Source: an uncultured Stomatobaculum sp.
Lineage (GTDB): Bacteria > Bacillota > Clostridia > Lachnospirales > Lachnospiraceae
Reading direction: 5' to 3'
Length of the DNA stretch: 64,000 nucleotides
NCBI RefSeq assembly: GCF_937924975.1
Contig: NZ_CALEYG010000029.1
Coordinates: forward strand, 62,001 to 126,000
The notes beneath the pieces were generated by a model, which did no database searches, was not told the origin of the DNA, and was given only the letters and a program-made list of their open reading frames with translations. Made by a program: the position numbers and the translations under genes. Position 1 is the first letter of the stretch, and each line of letters opens with the position of its first letter. This document shows, piece by piece, positions 1-7,976 of the stretch.

Positions 1-2
1 TG

Positions 3-326
3 GTCTTAAGCCTGCTCCGTGCGAGAGCGGCCGGAAATGAGGCGGGGAGTTTCAGCTTCCGTAGAGCTTTCCCGATGTTTATTCTCTACTTTATTCTCGC
101 GGCGCTCATCACGACCGTTGCGGTACAGGCGGGGCTTCCGGCTTCTGCCTTCCGCCCGTTAAAAGAACTGTCCAAGTTCTGTATCATCATGGCCATGGCG
201 GCGATCGGCCTGAACAGCAATCTCGTGAAACTCGTAAAGAGCGGCGGCAAGCCGCTCCTGCTCGGCGCAATTTGCTGGGGCGGAATTACGGCAGTGAGCC
301 TGTTCCTGCAGAAGATTATGTTTTGA
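3..326 (+). CDS. YeiH-family (UPF0324) putative sulfate exporter, C-terminal part
   Basis: The reading frame is open from the window edge to the stop at 326, so only about the last 107 residues are present. The sequence contains the C-terminal signature of the YeiH/UPF0324 family: LKELSKFCIIMAMAAIGLNSN, then KLVKSGGKPLLLG and a last hydrophobic helix. Family members are 10-12-helix membrane proteins annotated as putative sulfate exporters; the substrate is poorly established. The gene ends just before a strong intrinsic terminator. The family call is quite sure; the function is not. Confidence 0.85.
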   Translation, partial: VLSLLRARAAGNEAGSFSFRRAFPMFILYFILAALITTVAVQAGLPASAFRPLKELSKFCIIMAMAAIGLNSNLVKLVKSGGKPLLLGAICWGGITAVSLFLQKIMF

Positions 327-332
327 GAAAAA

Positions 333-359
333 GAGCAGCGAAGTCGCTGCTCCTTTTTT
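333..359 (+). terminator. Intrinsic terminator after the YeiH-like gene
   Basis: A GAGCAGCG/CGCTGCTC stem with a four-base loop is followed by a run of seven T. It begins 7 bases after the stop codon at 326. Confidence 0.85.
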
Positions 360-596
360 ATAGGTTCGTCCTCCCTCGGTACTATGTTGATTGTGGTGAT
401 TTACATTATACCTGAAGGACGAGCCGCTGGCTCTTTTCGATTTTTGAATTTACACCATTATATGGGCATTACCGTGGTGTTACAAAAAGCGCTGACCACT
501 ACATCGTGTCGCTGTTTTAGAAAGACTAGATTTGCAATATCTGTGCAATCTTTGTGAGCAAATTCTAGGAATTTGGAAAAGAATAGACGTCAGAAT
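360..596. other. AT-rich non-coding stretch, possible IS-end debris
   Basis: No convincing ORF with a ribosome site lies here. On the minus strand a TATAAT box near 400 is followed by GGAGG near 373 but by no start codon. A segment around 430-460 (GGCTCTTTTCGATTTTTGAA) vaguely recalls the terminal repeats of ISL3-type elements. This looks like the edge of an old insertion or deletion at the border of the catabolic island. No second end was found, so the IS idea is weak. Confidence 0.25.
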
Positions 597-642
597 AAAA
601 AAACAAAGACAGGTGGATGTATGAACATCCGACCTGTCTTTG
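597..642 (-). terminator. Terminator of the CoA-transferase/lyase/carrier operon
   Basis: On the minus strand CAAAGACAGGT pairs with ACCTGTCTTTG, with an inner GGATGT/ACATCC stem, followed by seven T. It lies about 50 bases downstream of the stop of the MatC-like gene at 691. Confidence 0.85.
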
Positions 643-690
643 ACATTCAGAAAAGTCGCTTGTATAAGGTGGGATGAAGGCAATACCTTA

Positions 691-1938
691 TCATCCCAAA
701 ATATTATATACTCCAAGAAGCGCGACAAGAACAAGAACGAAGAGGCATACAGCTGAAGCTGCAAATAATGTCAGGAAGAGCTTATTTTCTTTTTCTTTGT
801 CGAAGTCCGGATCGGAAGAAGCTGCAGCCATAATTAATCCGCCACCTGTTGATGCAGGGCTAAGGCCTGCAAAGGAAGCTGTCAAACACATGATGCTGAT
901 AAGTCCTACAGGAGATATGCCAACACTTGTTGCAACATTGCCAACGGTCGGAATCATGGTCGGCCAGACGACACCAATTGCGGAACTAAACCATGACATA
1001 ATACCGGCAGTCAGCCCTTGGATTGCAGTTGCTGTCCTCGGTGTCATAATAGAAGCCAGACCATTGGAGAGTAATTCAACTCCGCCAACTGAAATTACGA
1101 TATTCATCAACATGCCAAAACCAGTTACCATCAGCAGGGTGGACCAGGAAATTGCCTGAAAAACTTTTTTCTCATCAGCAGCACCGATCAAGATGAGGAA
1201 GATGCCAATGGCAAATGCCAATAATCCGACATTGCGGGAGAAGAAGGCAGAGCCGATAATAAGGACGGCAAATCCGGCAAGAGTCAGGAGTTGCATTCTG
1301 TTAAAATGAGGGATGTCTTCCTGTTCTGTCATAGCATTGGGTTTTTTACCTCTGCTAAACCAGAAATAAGCAGCGATAGCAAGAATTATCGTTGTAATTG
1401 TAGCATAGATTAAAACATCTATCTCATAGCCTTGGATACCCTGTGGTGTTGCGAGTTCCCGAATTAGTGCAGATTCAGGTGTAATCGGAGAGAAACGTCC
1501 GGCGAAGGATCCCATTTCTCCAATAATGGCAAGCATCGTAGAACTATAACCGGTGGTTTTCGCCAGAGGCAGGGAAAGAGCTGCCACAATTCCAAGTGCA
1601 GGGACACAGCCAGGACCAATGGCTGCAATACCATAACCAATGATATAGAGCATAATAGGTGCAATAAAGGCATGGCCACCCGAGAGACGTAAGACCTTTT
1701 TGGACAGAAGCTCAAGCGCTCCATTGGTTATGCCGACTGCGCAGAGTAGAGAGACTCCGAGAAGCATAATGAACAGGCTGGATGAAAATCCCTTTATGAC
1801 TTCTTTGTCAGTTGTACCGATAAAGCTGGCAAAGATTGTGACAGTAAGAATAGCAATCAGTCCAACATTCATTTTGCGGAAAAATCCAACGAAAATAGCT
1901 GCGATGAGAACTAGTAGTGAAACAAAAGCAATATTCAT
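691..1938 (-). CDS. MatC-like dicarboxylate carrier (SLC13-related membrane transporter)
   Basis: A 415-residue polytopic membrane protein with about 11-12 hydrophobic segments. The N-terminal half matches the 'dicarboxylate carrier MatC N-terminus' type, and the protein contains paired re-entrant-like motifs (IGPGCVPALGIVAALSLP and, in the second half, AIGVVWPTMIPTVG). Relatives import C4-dicarboxylates or malonate. It is the last gene of a three-gene minus-strand operon after the CoA-transferase and the lyase, 44 bases downstream of the lyase stop. The likely cargo is therefore the branched hydroxy-diacid those enzymes process; this substrate is inferred from context only. Confidence 0.75.
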   Translation of the reverse strand: MNIAFVSLLVLIAAIFVGFFRKMNVGLIAILTVTIFASFIGTTDKEVIKGFSSSLFIMLLGVSLLCAVGITNGALELLSKKVLRLSGGHAFIAPIMLYIIGYGIAAIGPGCVPALGIVAALSLPLAKTTGYSSTMLAIIGEMGSFAGRFSPITPESALIRELATPQGIQGYEIDVLIYATITTIILAIAAYFWFSRGKKPNAMTEQEDIPHFNRMQLLTLAGFAVLIIGSAFFSRNVGLLAFAIGIFLILIGAADEKKVFQAISWSTLLMVTGFGMLMNIVISVGGVELLSNGLASIMTPRTATAIQGLTAGIMSWFSSAIGVVWPTMIPTVGNVATSVGISPVGLISIMCLTASFAGLSPASTGGGLIMAAASSDPDFDKEKENKLFLTLFAASAVCLFVLVLVALLGVYNILG

Positions 1939-1982
1939 GGTTAAACTCCTCGCGGATTGATAAGGTGGTGGATTGTAATAGG

Positions 1983-2915
1983 TTACGAGTTCTGAGGAAC
2001 CGGAATCAAATCATGAATGGTATTTTTTACAAGTAAGTTTGCTCCAGAGTAATTTCCTGGGATTTCCTCATGTTCCTCTTTGGCCAAAGTGAGAATCTTA
2101 TCAAATGAAATGCCGGTATGAACTCCCATTTCTTCGAACATGAATACCAAATCTTCGGTTGCTGTATTACCAGAGGCTCCGGGGGCAAAAGGACAACCAC
2201 CAAGACCGCCAAGTGTAGATTGAATGCCGTCAGCGCCGGCCTTCCATCCTTCAAGAGAACAGACAATCCCCATCCCTCTTGTGTCATGGATATGGAGTTC
2301 CAGCCGTGCGTCAGGAAAGGCTTTTTTCATGGCACGTGTGAAAGAAGCTACTTGTGCGGGATCAGATTGTCCCACGGTATCGCATAAATTAAAAGTGCGT
2401 ACCCCCATGTCATATGCTCGCCCACAGAAATCTACTACAGCTTGTGCGGAACGCTGTTTTCCTTCAAAGGGACATCCAAAAGCGGTCGCCACATCCAGTA
2501 CGACTTTCATATCACTGAGCTGCTCAATGATTTTACGGAGCTCTTCAAAGCTTTGATCATGTGTTTTGCGAACATTAGCCATATTGTGACTTCGGCTCAG
2601 AGAAATCACAGTGTTCACCTTTTTGAGACCGGCTTCGTGCGCATTTTGCGCGCCGCGAAAGTTTGGAACAAGAGCAAAAAGGTCTAAATCAGGATGACGC
2701 TCTACGATGGTCTTAGCGACTGTTGTAGCATCCTGCATCTGCGGGATTGCCTTGGGGCTCACAAAGCTAGTAATCTGAAGATGTTTGATACCCGTTGCAA
2801 TCAGCTGCTCAATGTAATATATCTTGCGCTCAGCCGGAAGATAGCTACAGAGATTTTGGAACCCATCACGAGGTCCGACCTCGATGATGTCGACATGATG
2901 GTTAATTTCGCTCAT
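1983..2915 (-). CDS. HMG-CoA lyase family enzyme
   Basis: 310 residues, full length for the family. A TIM-barrel acyl-CoA lyase with the N-terminal EVGPRDGFQN motif (catalytic Arg/Asp and metal site), LHIHDTRGMG (metal-binding His) and the C-terminal GGLGGCPFAPGASGN loop with the catalytic Cys, followed by TED. HMG-CoA lyase cleaves 3-hydroxy-3-methylglutaryl-CoA to acetyl-CoA and acetoacetate. Members of the same family cleave (R)-citramalyl-CoA to acetyl-CoA and pyruvate. Lying between a CoA-transferase and a dicarboxylate carrier, it probably performs the C-C cleavage step in catabolism of an imported diacid. Which acyl-CoA it uses cannot be read from the sequence. Confidence 0.85.
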   Translation of the reverse strand: MSEINHHVDIIEVGPRDGFQNLCSYLPAERKIYYIEQLIATGIKHLQITSFVSPKAIPQMQDATTVAKTIVERHPDLDLFALVPNFRGAQNAHEAGLKKVNTVISLSRSHNMANVRKTHDQSFEELRKIIEQLSDMKVVLDVATAFGCPFEGKQRSAQAVVDFCGRAYDMGVRTFNLCDTVGQSDPAQVASFTRAMKKAFPDARLELHIHDTRGMGIVCSLEGWKAGADGIQSTLGGLGGCPFAPGASGNTATEDLVFMFEEMGVHTGISFDKILTLAKEEHEEIPGNYSGANLLVKNTIHDLIPVPQNS

Positions 2916-2941
2916 GGTATTCCTCCTTAGAAAGTGTTAAA

Positions 2942-4135
2942 TCAGATGATTTTCTTTTCTCGCAAAAGTTCAATCTGTTCCGGACTAAGATTTGCGTAGG
3001 CTTGGAAAATCGTGTCATTGTCCTGGCCAAGAGAAGGCGCAGGGGTTTCCGGATCGGCAGGATGGTTTGTAAATTTGAGTGCATTGTTTGTGGTAGGAAC
3101 ATCTCCGATACCAGGCTGGCGGATAGAAGGAAACATCTTTCGTGCACCGGCAATTTGCGGATCTTTCACAATACGGTCAATAGTATTGATTGGTGTAGAG
3201 GGGACACCGACTTTATTCAATTGATCGGCCACCTCATCAATCGTGGAACGCATAGTCCAAGCTTCTATGAGCTCTTTTAAAGCGGCATGATTTTTCACGC
3301 GATCAGAGACGGTGAGAAATCTTGGATCTTCCTTAAGCTCAGGCATTCCCATTACATCGCAGAGCGTCGCATAAAGTTTGTCATTGCCCGCACCGATAAT
3401 GACATCTCCATCGGAAGTACGGAAAGAGTCATAGGGATAAGTCGATTCGTAGCGATTGCCTATGCGAGTAGGAATACGCCCTCCATTGAGATAAATCATA
3501 TTGATGTTTTGCATCGCTGATACAACCGAATCAACTAAGGCAACATCAACTTTTTCACCCTCCCCAGTCTTATTTTTATTGTTAAGAGCTGCGAGAATGC
3601 CGATTGTAAGATTCAGCCCGCCAAGAACATCGCCCATCGGAGTGCCTGTACGCGTGGGAGCACCACCTTCCCAACCGGTCGTACTCATCAATCCGCCGGC
3701 AGCTTGACCGATGATGTCATAACCTGCACGCTTACTATAAGGGCCTGTATGTCCATAACCAGAGACAGCGCCGTAGATAAGGCCCGGATTAACTTTTTTT
3801 AGGTCCTCATATCCGAGATGTAACTTTTCCATAGTGCCGGGACGATAGTTCTCAATTAAGATGTCAGCTTTCTGAACCATTGCGAGGAAAACCTCACGCC
3901 CCTCATCTGTTTTAAGATTCAGGGTGCAGCCCTTTTTTCCACGATTAAGGCCCATGTAGTAGCAGCTCTGTCCGCTAACGAAGGGACCATAGGCACGGCT
4001 GTCATCTCCTTTTCCGACCATTTCGATCTTGATGACAGTTGCACCCATGTCAGCAAGTAACATGCCACAATAAGGACCCGCCAACACTCGTGTCAAATCC
4101 AGAACAACGGTACCTTCCAATAACCCGTTAGCCAT
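2942..4135 (-). CDS. CaiB/BaiF family (family III) CoA-transferase
   Basis: 397 residues, normal length for family III CoA-transferases. The start LLEGTVVLDLTRVLAGPYCG is typical, as are the TLNLKTDEG and IENYRPGTMEKL blocks and the PMGDVLGGL motif carrying the catalytic Asp. These enzymes move CoA from a donor such as succinyl-CoA or acetyl-CoA to a carboxylic acid. It is the first gene of the operon and lies 269 bases from the divergent PrpR_N-type regulator. With the HMGL-family lyase next to it, the likely role is activation of an imported hydroxy-diacid. I saw no good sigma-70 promoter upstream on this strand, which would fit activator dependence. Confidence 0.85.
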   Translation of the reverse strand: MANGLLEGTVVLDLTRVLAGPYCGMLLADMGATVIKIEMVGKGDDSRAYGPFVSGQSCYYMGLNRGKKGCTLNLKTDEGREVFLAMVQKADILIENYRPGTMEKLHLGYEDLKKVNPGLIYGAVSGYGHTGPYSKRAGYDIIGQAAGGLMSTTGWEGGAPTRTGTPMGDVLGGLNLTIGILAALNNKNKTGEGEKVDVALVDSVVSAMQNINMIYLNGGRIPTRIGNRYESTYPYDSFRTSDGDVIIGAGNDKLYATLCDVMGMPELKEDPRFLTVSDRVKNHAALKELIEAWTMRSTIDEVADQLNKVGVPSTPINTIDRIVKDPQIAGARKMFPSIRQPGIGDVPTTNNALKFTNHPADPETPAPSLGQDNDTIFQAYANLSPEQIELLREKKII

Positions 4136-4263
4136 AACGCACCTCCATATTCTGTATAGCCGGATCGTACAGCTTGTTGCCAGATAGCTGTATTTGATGA
4201 ATGCAAGATAGCAAAAAAGGGATTTTGGGGCAATTTGACGAAAATGAAGGACAATGTTGATGT

Positions 4264-4309
4264 GATTTGTTTCTCATACGGGGAAATACAGAAGAAATTG
4301 AAACAAATC
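4264..4309. promoter_or_regulatory. Inverted-repeat candidate operator between CoA-transferase operon and regulator
   Basis: Two 10-base arms, GATTTGTTTC (4264-4273) and GAAACAAATC (4300-4309), are perfect reverse complements separated by 26 bases. They sit in the divergent intergenic region immediately upstream of the regulator's extended -10 box. This is a plausible binding site for the PrpR_N-type protein; assignment to that protein is inference. Confidence 0.5.
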
Positions 4310-4310
4310 G

Positions 4311-4319
4311 TGATATAAT
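4311..4319 (+). promoter_or_regulatory. Extended -10 promoter for the PrpR_N-type regulator
   Basis: TGATATAAT is a perfect TG-N-TATAAT extended -10 element. No good -35 lies 17 bases upstream, and the right arm of the inverted repeat abuts it, so autoregulation is possible. Confidence 0.55.
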
Positions 4320-4404
4320 TAAGGTCGCTTTCTCAGGTGTGAAGTGGAGTGGGACGGATTAAGGACAAAAAATGTGAGAATTTTAGGGTAACAGGAGTAG
4401 GGGA

Positions 4405-6246
4405 ATGAAAGAGAGCTATAAGATCTGTTTTCTGGGATATCAGGGACTTACAGAAATGGCCAAAAAGACAATTGAAGATATGAAATTGTCGGACACAGAG
4501 TTTATGTTGCGAGATTGTACACCGGATAGTCTGAGAGAGGTTTTGGATGAGGCGGTAACGGCAGGCTATGAAATTTTCATTGGAGGTGGAAGCAACTATG
4601 CTAGGTTTAAGCAAATTAGCTCGATGTACATACAAGAGTTACAGGTGACGGAAGTCGATTATCTGACGGCTTTGAGAAAATCGGAGGCCTATGGGCATAA
4701 TCCGGCAATTGTTTTGTATAAATATAGGCAACCCATTGACATCGCTGTACTATCACAACTTTTCGGAAAGCAAGTGGGTCTATTGGTATACGAAGAGACG
4801 GGTGAATTGAAAGATTTGATTGAGGAATCAAACTATGATGTCCTGATAGGAACAACAGTAGTACGAAGTTATGCTTTACAGGGAAACAGGCAATATGTAC
4901 TTGCCTATGCAGGGGAGAAGACAATACGTAGCGCAATTTTGCGAGCAAGAAATAGCGCAGCATTTATAAAAAAAGAACAACGCCTTGCGGTGATTAATCG
5001 CGCCTTAATGCAGGATACGAATATTGGAATTATCATCAGCAATGAAGATGGATATGTAACTATGATTAATAGGGTTGCGGAAGAATATTTAGAGTTGAAT
5101 GCTGGAGCGGCCAATGGGAGATTGTTGGCAGAGTTACAAAGAAATTTGGCTCCGAGGGAAGATTCAACATCAGAGTTTTTCAGAATTATTCAAGGAGTTC
5201 GTCTGCGCTGTACACAAAAAAAACTATTCGTTAAGGGTGAATTTATAGGATATTTTACCACACTAAGAATAGACAACTCCAAGCTCGCTATTACGCGCAA
5301 CAAAGAAGTTTCTTTGCCAGTGGAAGTAGCATATCATTGGCATGATATGGTTACAGAGTCGGCAGTTATGCGAAAAGCTATTACGTATGGACAGCAAATC
5401 ACAGACTCGTGGTTTCCTTGTACAATCATGGGGGAACAGGGAACACATAAAAAATTATTTGCAGAGTGTTTACATTCCGATAGCTCGAGAGCTGAAAAGC
5501 CTTTGATCATGTTAAATCTATCTACTATCTCTGAAAATGATGCAGGAAGGCATTTGCTGGGTTGTAGTGATCCGAAAGAACCACATGTGGGATTGTTAGA
5601 AATGGCAAATGGGGGAACAGTAGTTTTAAGTAATCTTAATTATTCTAATCGGGCTGTGCAAGCTTGCTTACTTGATGCCGTAACATATCATCAGATTGTT
5701 CCAACTGGGGGATATAAGAAAATTAGTTTAAACATCCGATTCATAACCATTCTAGACACACCGGTTTATATGGGGGAAATTAATACAGGTCTGTATAGTC
5801 TTCTTACAACGCAGGTGATTGAAGTGCCGCCTATACGAGATAGAAAAGAGGATATAGTTCCATTATTTGAACGAGAAATAGAGCTGTGTATTAATAAGCC
5901 ATTCCGATTAAAACGCTTTGAAAAAGCTATTAATGTTTTGCAATGGTACGAATGGAGAGGAAATCTTTCAGAGATACAGGCATGCGCGGCACGCTTTGGA
6001 TTGTCATACTTAGAAAGATCTTCTGCAACACAGGCTTCTGTATACAGAAATGTCATCGACGCAATCGGAAGGAAAAAAATAATAAAGCAAGCAGAGGACA
6101 ATTTTAATAAAACGGAACAGACAGCAGCGGACTTTAGTAGGATGGTAAATGAGATGTGTGATTATGCAGGTATGACACAAGCCGAAGTAGCAGAACTTTT
6201 GAAAATGAGCAGAACAACACTTTGGAGGAAGATGGAACAGAACTGA
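4405..6246 (+). CDS. PrpR_N-domain transcriptional regulator with degenerate sigma-54-type AAA+ module
   Basis: 613 residues. Residues ~1-190 resemble the PrpR N-terminal sensor domain (IFIGGGSNYARF region), ~195-290 a PAS-like segment (GIIISNEDGYVTMINRVAEE), ~310-530 the sigma-54 activator AAA+ domain, and the end (GMTQAEVAELLKMSRTTLWR) a Fis-type helix-turn-helix. The AAA+ part is eroded. The Walker A region reads GEQGTHKKLF rather than GxxGTGKE, and I cannot find the GAFTGA loop that contacts sigma-54. It may therefore act by simple DNA binding, as TyrR-like proteins do. Divergent from the CoA-transferase operon and upstream of gltS, it is the probable local regulator. The gene is clearly AT-richer than the rest of the window. 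Confidence 0.75.
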   Translation: MKESYKICFLGYQGLTEMAKKTIEDMKLSDTEFMLRDCTPDSLREVLDEAVTAGYEIFIGGGSNYARFKQISSMYIQELQVTEVDYLTALRKSEAYGHNPAIVLYKYRQPIDIAVLSQLFGKQVGLLVYEETGELKDLIEESNYDVLIGTTVVRSYALQGNRQYVLAYAGEKTIRSAILRARNSAAFIKKEQRLAVINRALMQDTNIGIIISNEDGYVTMINRVAEEYLELNAGAANGRLLAELQRNLAPREDSTSEFFRIIQGVRLRCTQKKLFVKGEFIGYFTTLRIDNSKLAITRNKEVSLPVEVAYHWHDMVTESAVMRKAITYGQQITDSWFPCTIMGEQGTHKKLFAECLHSDSSRAEKPLIMLNLSTISENDAGRHLLGCSDPKEPHVGLLEMANGGTVVLSNLNYSNRAVQACLLDAVTYHQIVPTGGYKKISLNIRFITILDTPVYMGEINTGLYSLLTTQVIEVPPIRDRKEDIVPLFEREIELCINKPFRLKRFEKAINVLQWYEWRGNLSEIQACAARFGLSYLERSSATQASVYRNVIDAIGRKKIIKQAEDNFNKTEQTAADFSRMVNEMCDYAGMTQAEVAELLKMSRTTLWRKMEQN

Positions 6247-6385
6247 TTGCATCTGCTGTTGATCGAAAGAATTTTAGGCCAATTGAAGCAAAAACAGAAT
6301 ATTCATGCAACTTCGATTTGGGGCGAGTGATATGTGAACACTAGTGCCTGAGCCTATTACGGGAGATTTTCTATCTTTGGAAGTG

Positions 6386-6414
6386 TTGATATATTACAAA
6401 ATGAGGTATAAAAT
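6386..6414 (+). promoter_or_regulatory. Sigma-70-type promoter for gltS and the amidohydrolases
   Basis: TTGATA (6386-6391), a 17-base spacer and TAAAAT (6409-6414), about 50 bases before the gltS start. It means gltS need not depend on sigma-54. Confidence 0.7.
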
Positions 6415-6467
6415 CAAGACATCGAACGAGCTGAAATGGGTTTGTTGCGTTTAAAGGAGGGGCAAGT

Positions 6468-7868
6468 ATGACATCGGCAATGTTGACAGATTTACTGAAG
6501 AGTTTGGGGCTACTAGGTGGAGCATTGATGGTAGGTGTCTTTTTGCGGAGCAAGCTTGGTTTTCTGCAGAAGACTTTCATTCCGGCGTCCGTCATCGGTG
6601 GTTTTCTTCTTCTGCTGCTTGGGCCACAGGTCTTTAATGTGACAGGTAAATTAGGCGTTCCGACAGAGTGGTATAGTTACTATTCTATGATTCCGGGTAT
6701 CCTAATTGTTCCGGTTGTTGCGGGCGTTCCGCTTGGACTTCGCCTCAAACGGAAAGGCAGCGAGGGTGTAGACTCCGGTTTTATAAAAAATGTATTTCCG
6801 CTGTTTTTCATTGGCCTTGGGGTCTCGATGACTCAGTTTGCAGTTGGATATTTGGTGCATCTTTTGTTTCAAGGATCATATGATTTTTATAATCAGTTTG
6901 GCATTGAACTTGCAATCGGTTTTGTTGGCGGACATGGAACGGCAGGTACTCTTGGCAATACCTTGAAAGAGTTGAATCTTCCCTATTGGGAAACTGCACA
7001 GGGAGTTGCTACGACAACGGCCACATTCGGTATTGTTGGCGGAATTTTGATTGGAATCGCATTAATTAACTGGGCAGCGCGTTCTGGAAGAACAGCACTT
7101 CTCAATAAGCCGGCGGACATTCCTGCGGTTTTCTTGAGAGGTTATGAGCGCGATGTGACGAAGCAACATTCCATGGGGCGGGAGACTACGCAGTCTTCTT
7201 CTATAGACGCATTAGCTTTTCATACAGCATTGATTTTTTTGGCCTGTGGGCTCGCCTACTTCTGTATTAAAGTGGCAAAAGTTGCGAATATCCCGGTTCT
7301 GAAGAGTATTTCGGTTTGGGCTTACGGAATGGTATGCATGTTTTTTATTTGGGGAATCATTTGTAGACTTAAAATCGATTATTTAGTGGATGGTGCGGTG
7401 AAGAGTCATATTACTGGTTCTTTTACAGAGTTTGCGGTAACCGGAGCAGTTGCTTCGTTGCCGATTAAGGCAGTTGCAACTTATATTCTACCGATTGTGG
7501 TTATGTGCTTTATTGGATATATTGTGACAACTCTCTGGCTCGTGTGGCTCAGCAAAAAACTTTTAAAGGGATATTGGTTTGAGCAGATGATTGGAACTTT
7601 AGGTATGGCGACTGGTGTTTTTATAACAGGTGTCATGTTACTTCGGATTTGTGATCCGGATTTAAAATCTCCTGCTTTGACAACTTATTCGTTGTCATAT
7701 ACCGCGACAAGTATTGTTTATTTTGCATTGCTAAATTTGTTTATTACATTGCCGGAAACGAGCGGTGTTTTAATGACTGTTATTGTGGCTTGCGGAATTT
7801 CTTTGGCTTGTCTTGTGGCAGCTATCATTTCAGGACGACTTTGCTTTGGAAAGGTTGAAAACCCATAA
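6468..7868 (+). CDS. gltS: Sodium/glutamate symporter, GltS family
   Basis: 466 residues with about 11-12 transmembrane segments. The N-terminal LRSKLGFLQKTFIPASVIGG and the FVGGHGTAGTLG motif are diagnostic for the GltS family, which co-transports sodium and glutamate across the cytoplasmic membrane. The length is somewhat greater than that of E. coli GltS. The strong AAAGGAGG at 6454 fixes the ATG start. It has its own promoter and is followed at ~110 bases by two M20D amidohydrolases, so it could take up glutamate or an N-acylated glutamate to be hydrolysed inside; the exact cargo is not settled by the sequence. Confidence 0.85.
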   Translation: MTSAMLTDLLKSLGLLGGALMVGVFLRSKLGFLQKTFIPASVIGGFLLLLLGPQVFNVTGKLGVPTEWYSYYSMIPGILIVPVVAGVPLGLRLKRKGSEGVDSGFIKNVFPLFFIGLGVSMTQFAVGYLVHLLFQGSYDFYNQFGIELAIGFVGGHGTAGTLGNTLKELNLPYWETAQGVATTTATFGIVGGILIGIALINWAARSGRTALLNKPADIPAVFLRGYERDVTKQHSMGRETTQSSSIDALAFHTALIFLACGLAYFCIKVAKVANIPVLKSISVWAYGMVCMFFIWGIICRLKIDYLVDGAVKSHITGSFTEFAVTGAVASLPIKAVATYILPIVVMCFIGYIVTTLWLVWLSKKLLKGYWFEQMIGTLGMATGVFITGVMLLRICDPDLKSPALTTYSLSYTATSIVYFALLNLFITLPETSGVLMTVIVACGISLACLVAAIISGRLCFGKVENP

Positions 7869-7909
7869 GAGGTGCTTTTCTCGCTCGTTCGATAAGCGAT
7901 GAAGTAGAT

Positions 7910-7940
7910 AACGAGCGGTGGAGAGATTTCACCGCTCGTT
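7910..7940 (+). terminator. Hairpin between gltS and the first amidohydrolase
   Basis: AACGAGCGGTG pairs with CACCGCTCGTT (11 bp), but only three T follow. A smaller hairpin (TCGCT/AGCGA) lies at about 7881-7900. This could be a leaky terminator or an mRNA-processing structure that lowers expression of the peptidase genes. Confidence 0.4.
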
Positions 7941-7976
7941 TACAGTAGGAGATGAAGAGAGAGGGGGAGTATTGCT

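Noticed and set aside
4136..4404. Sigma-54 promoter for the CoA-transferase operon
   Set aside because: TGGCA occurs on the minus strand near 4180, but GC is not present at the required 12-base distance; other GG/GC pairs also have wrong spacing.
6415..6467. Sigma-54 promoter before gltS (TGGGTTTGTTGC)
   Set aside because: GG and GC are 9 bases apart, not 12, and a near-consensus sigma-70 promoter is present just upstream.
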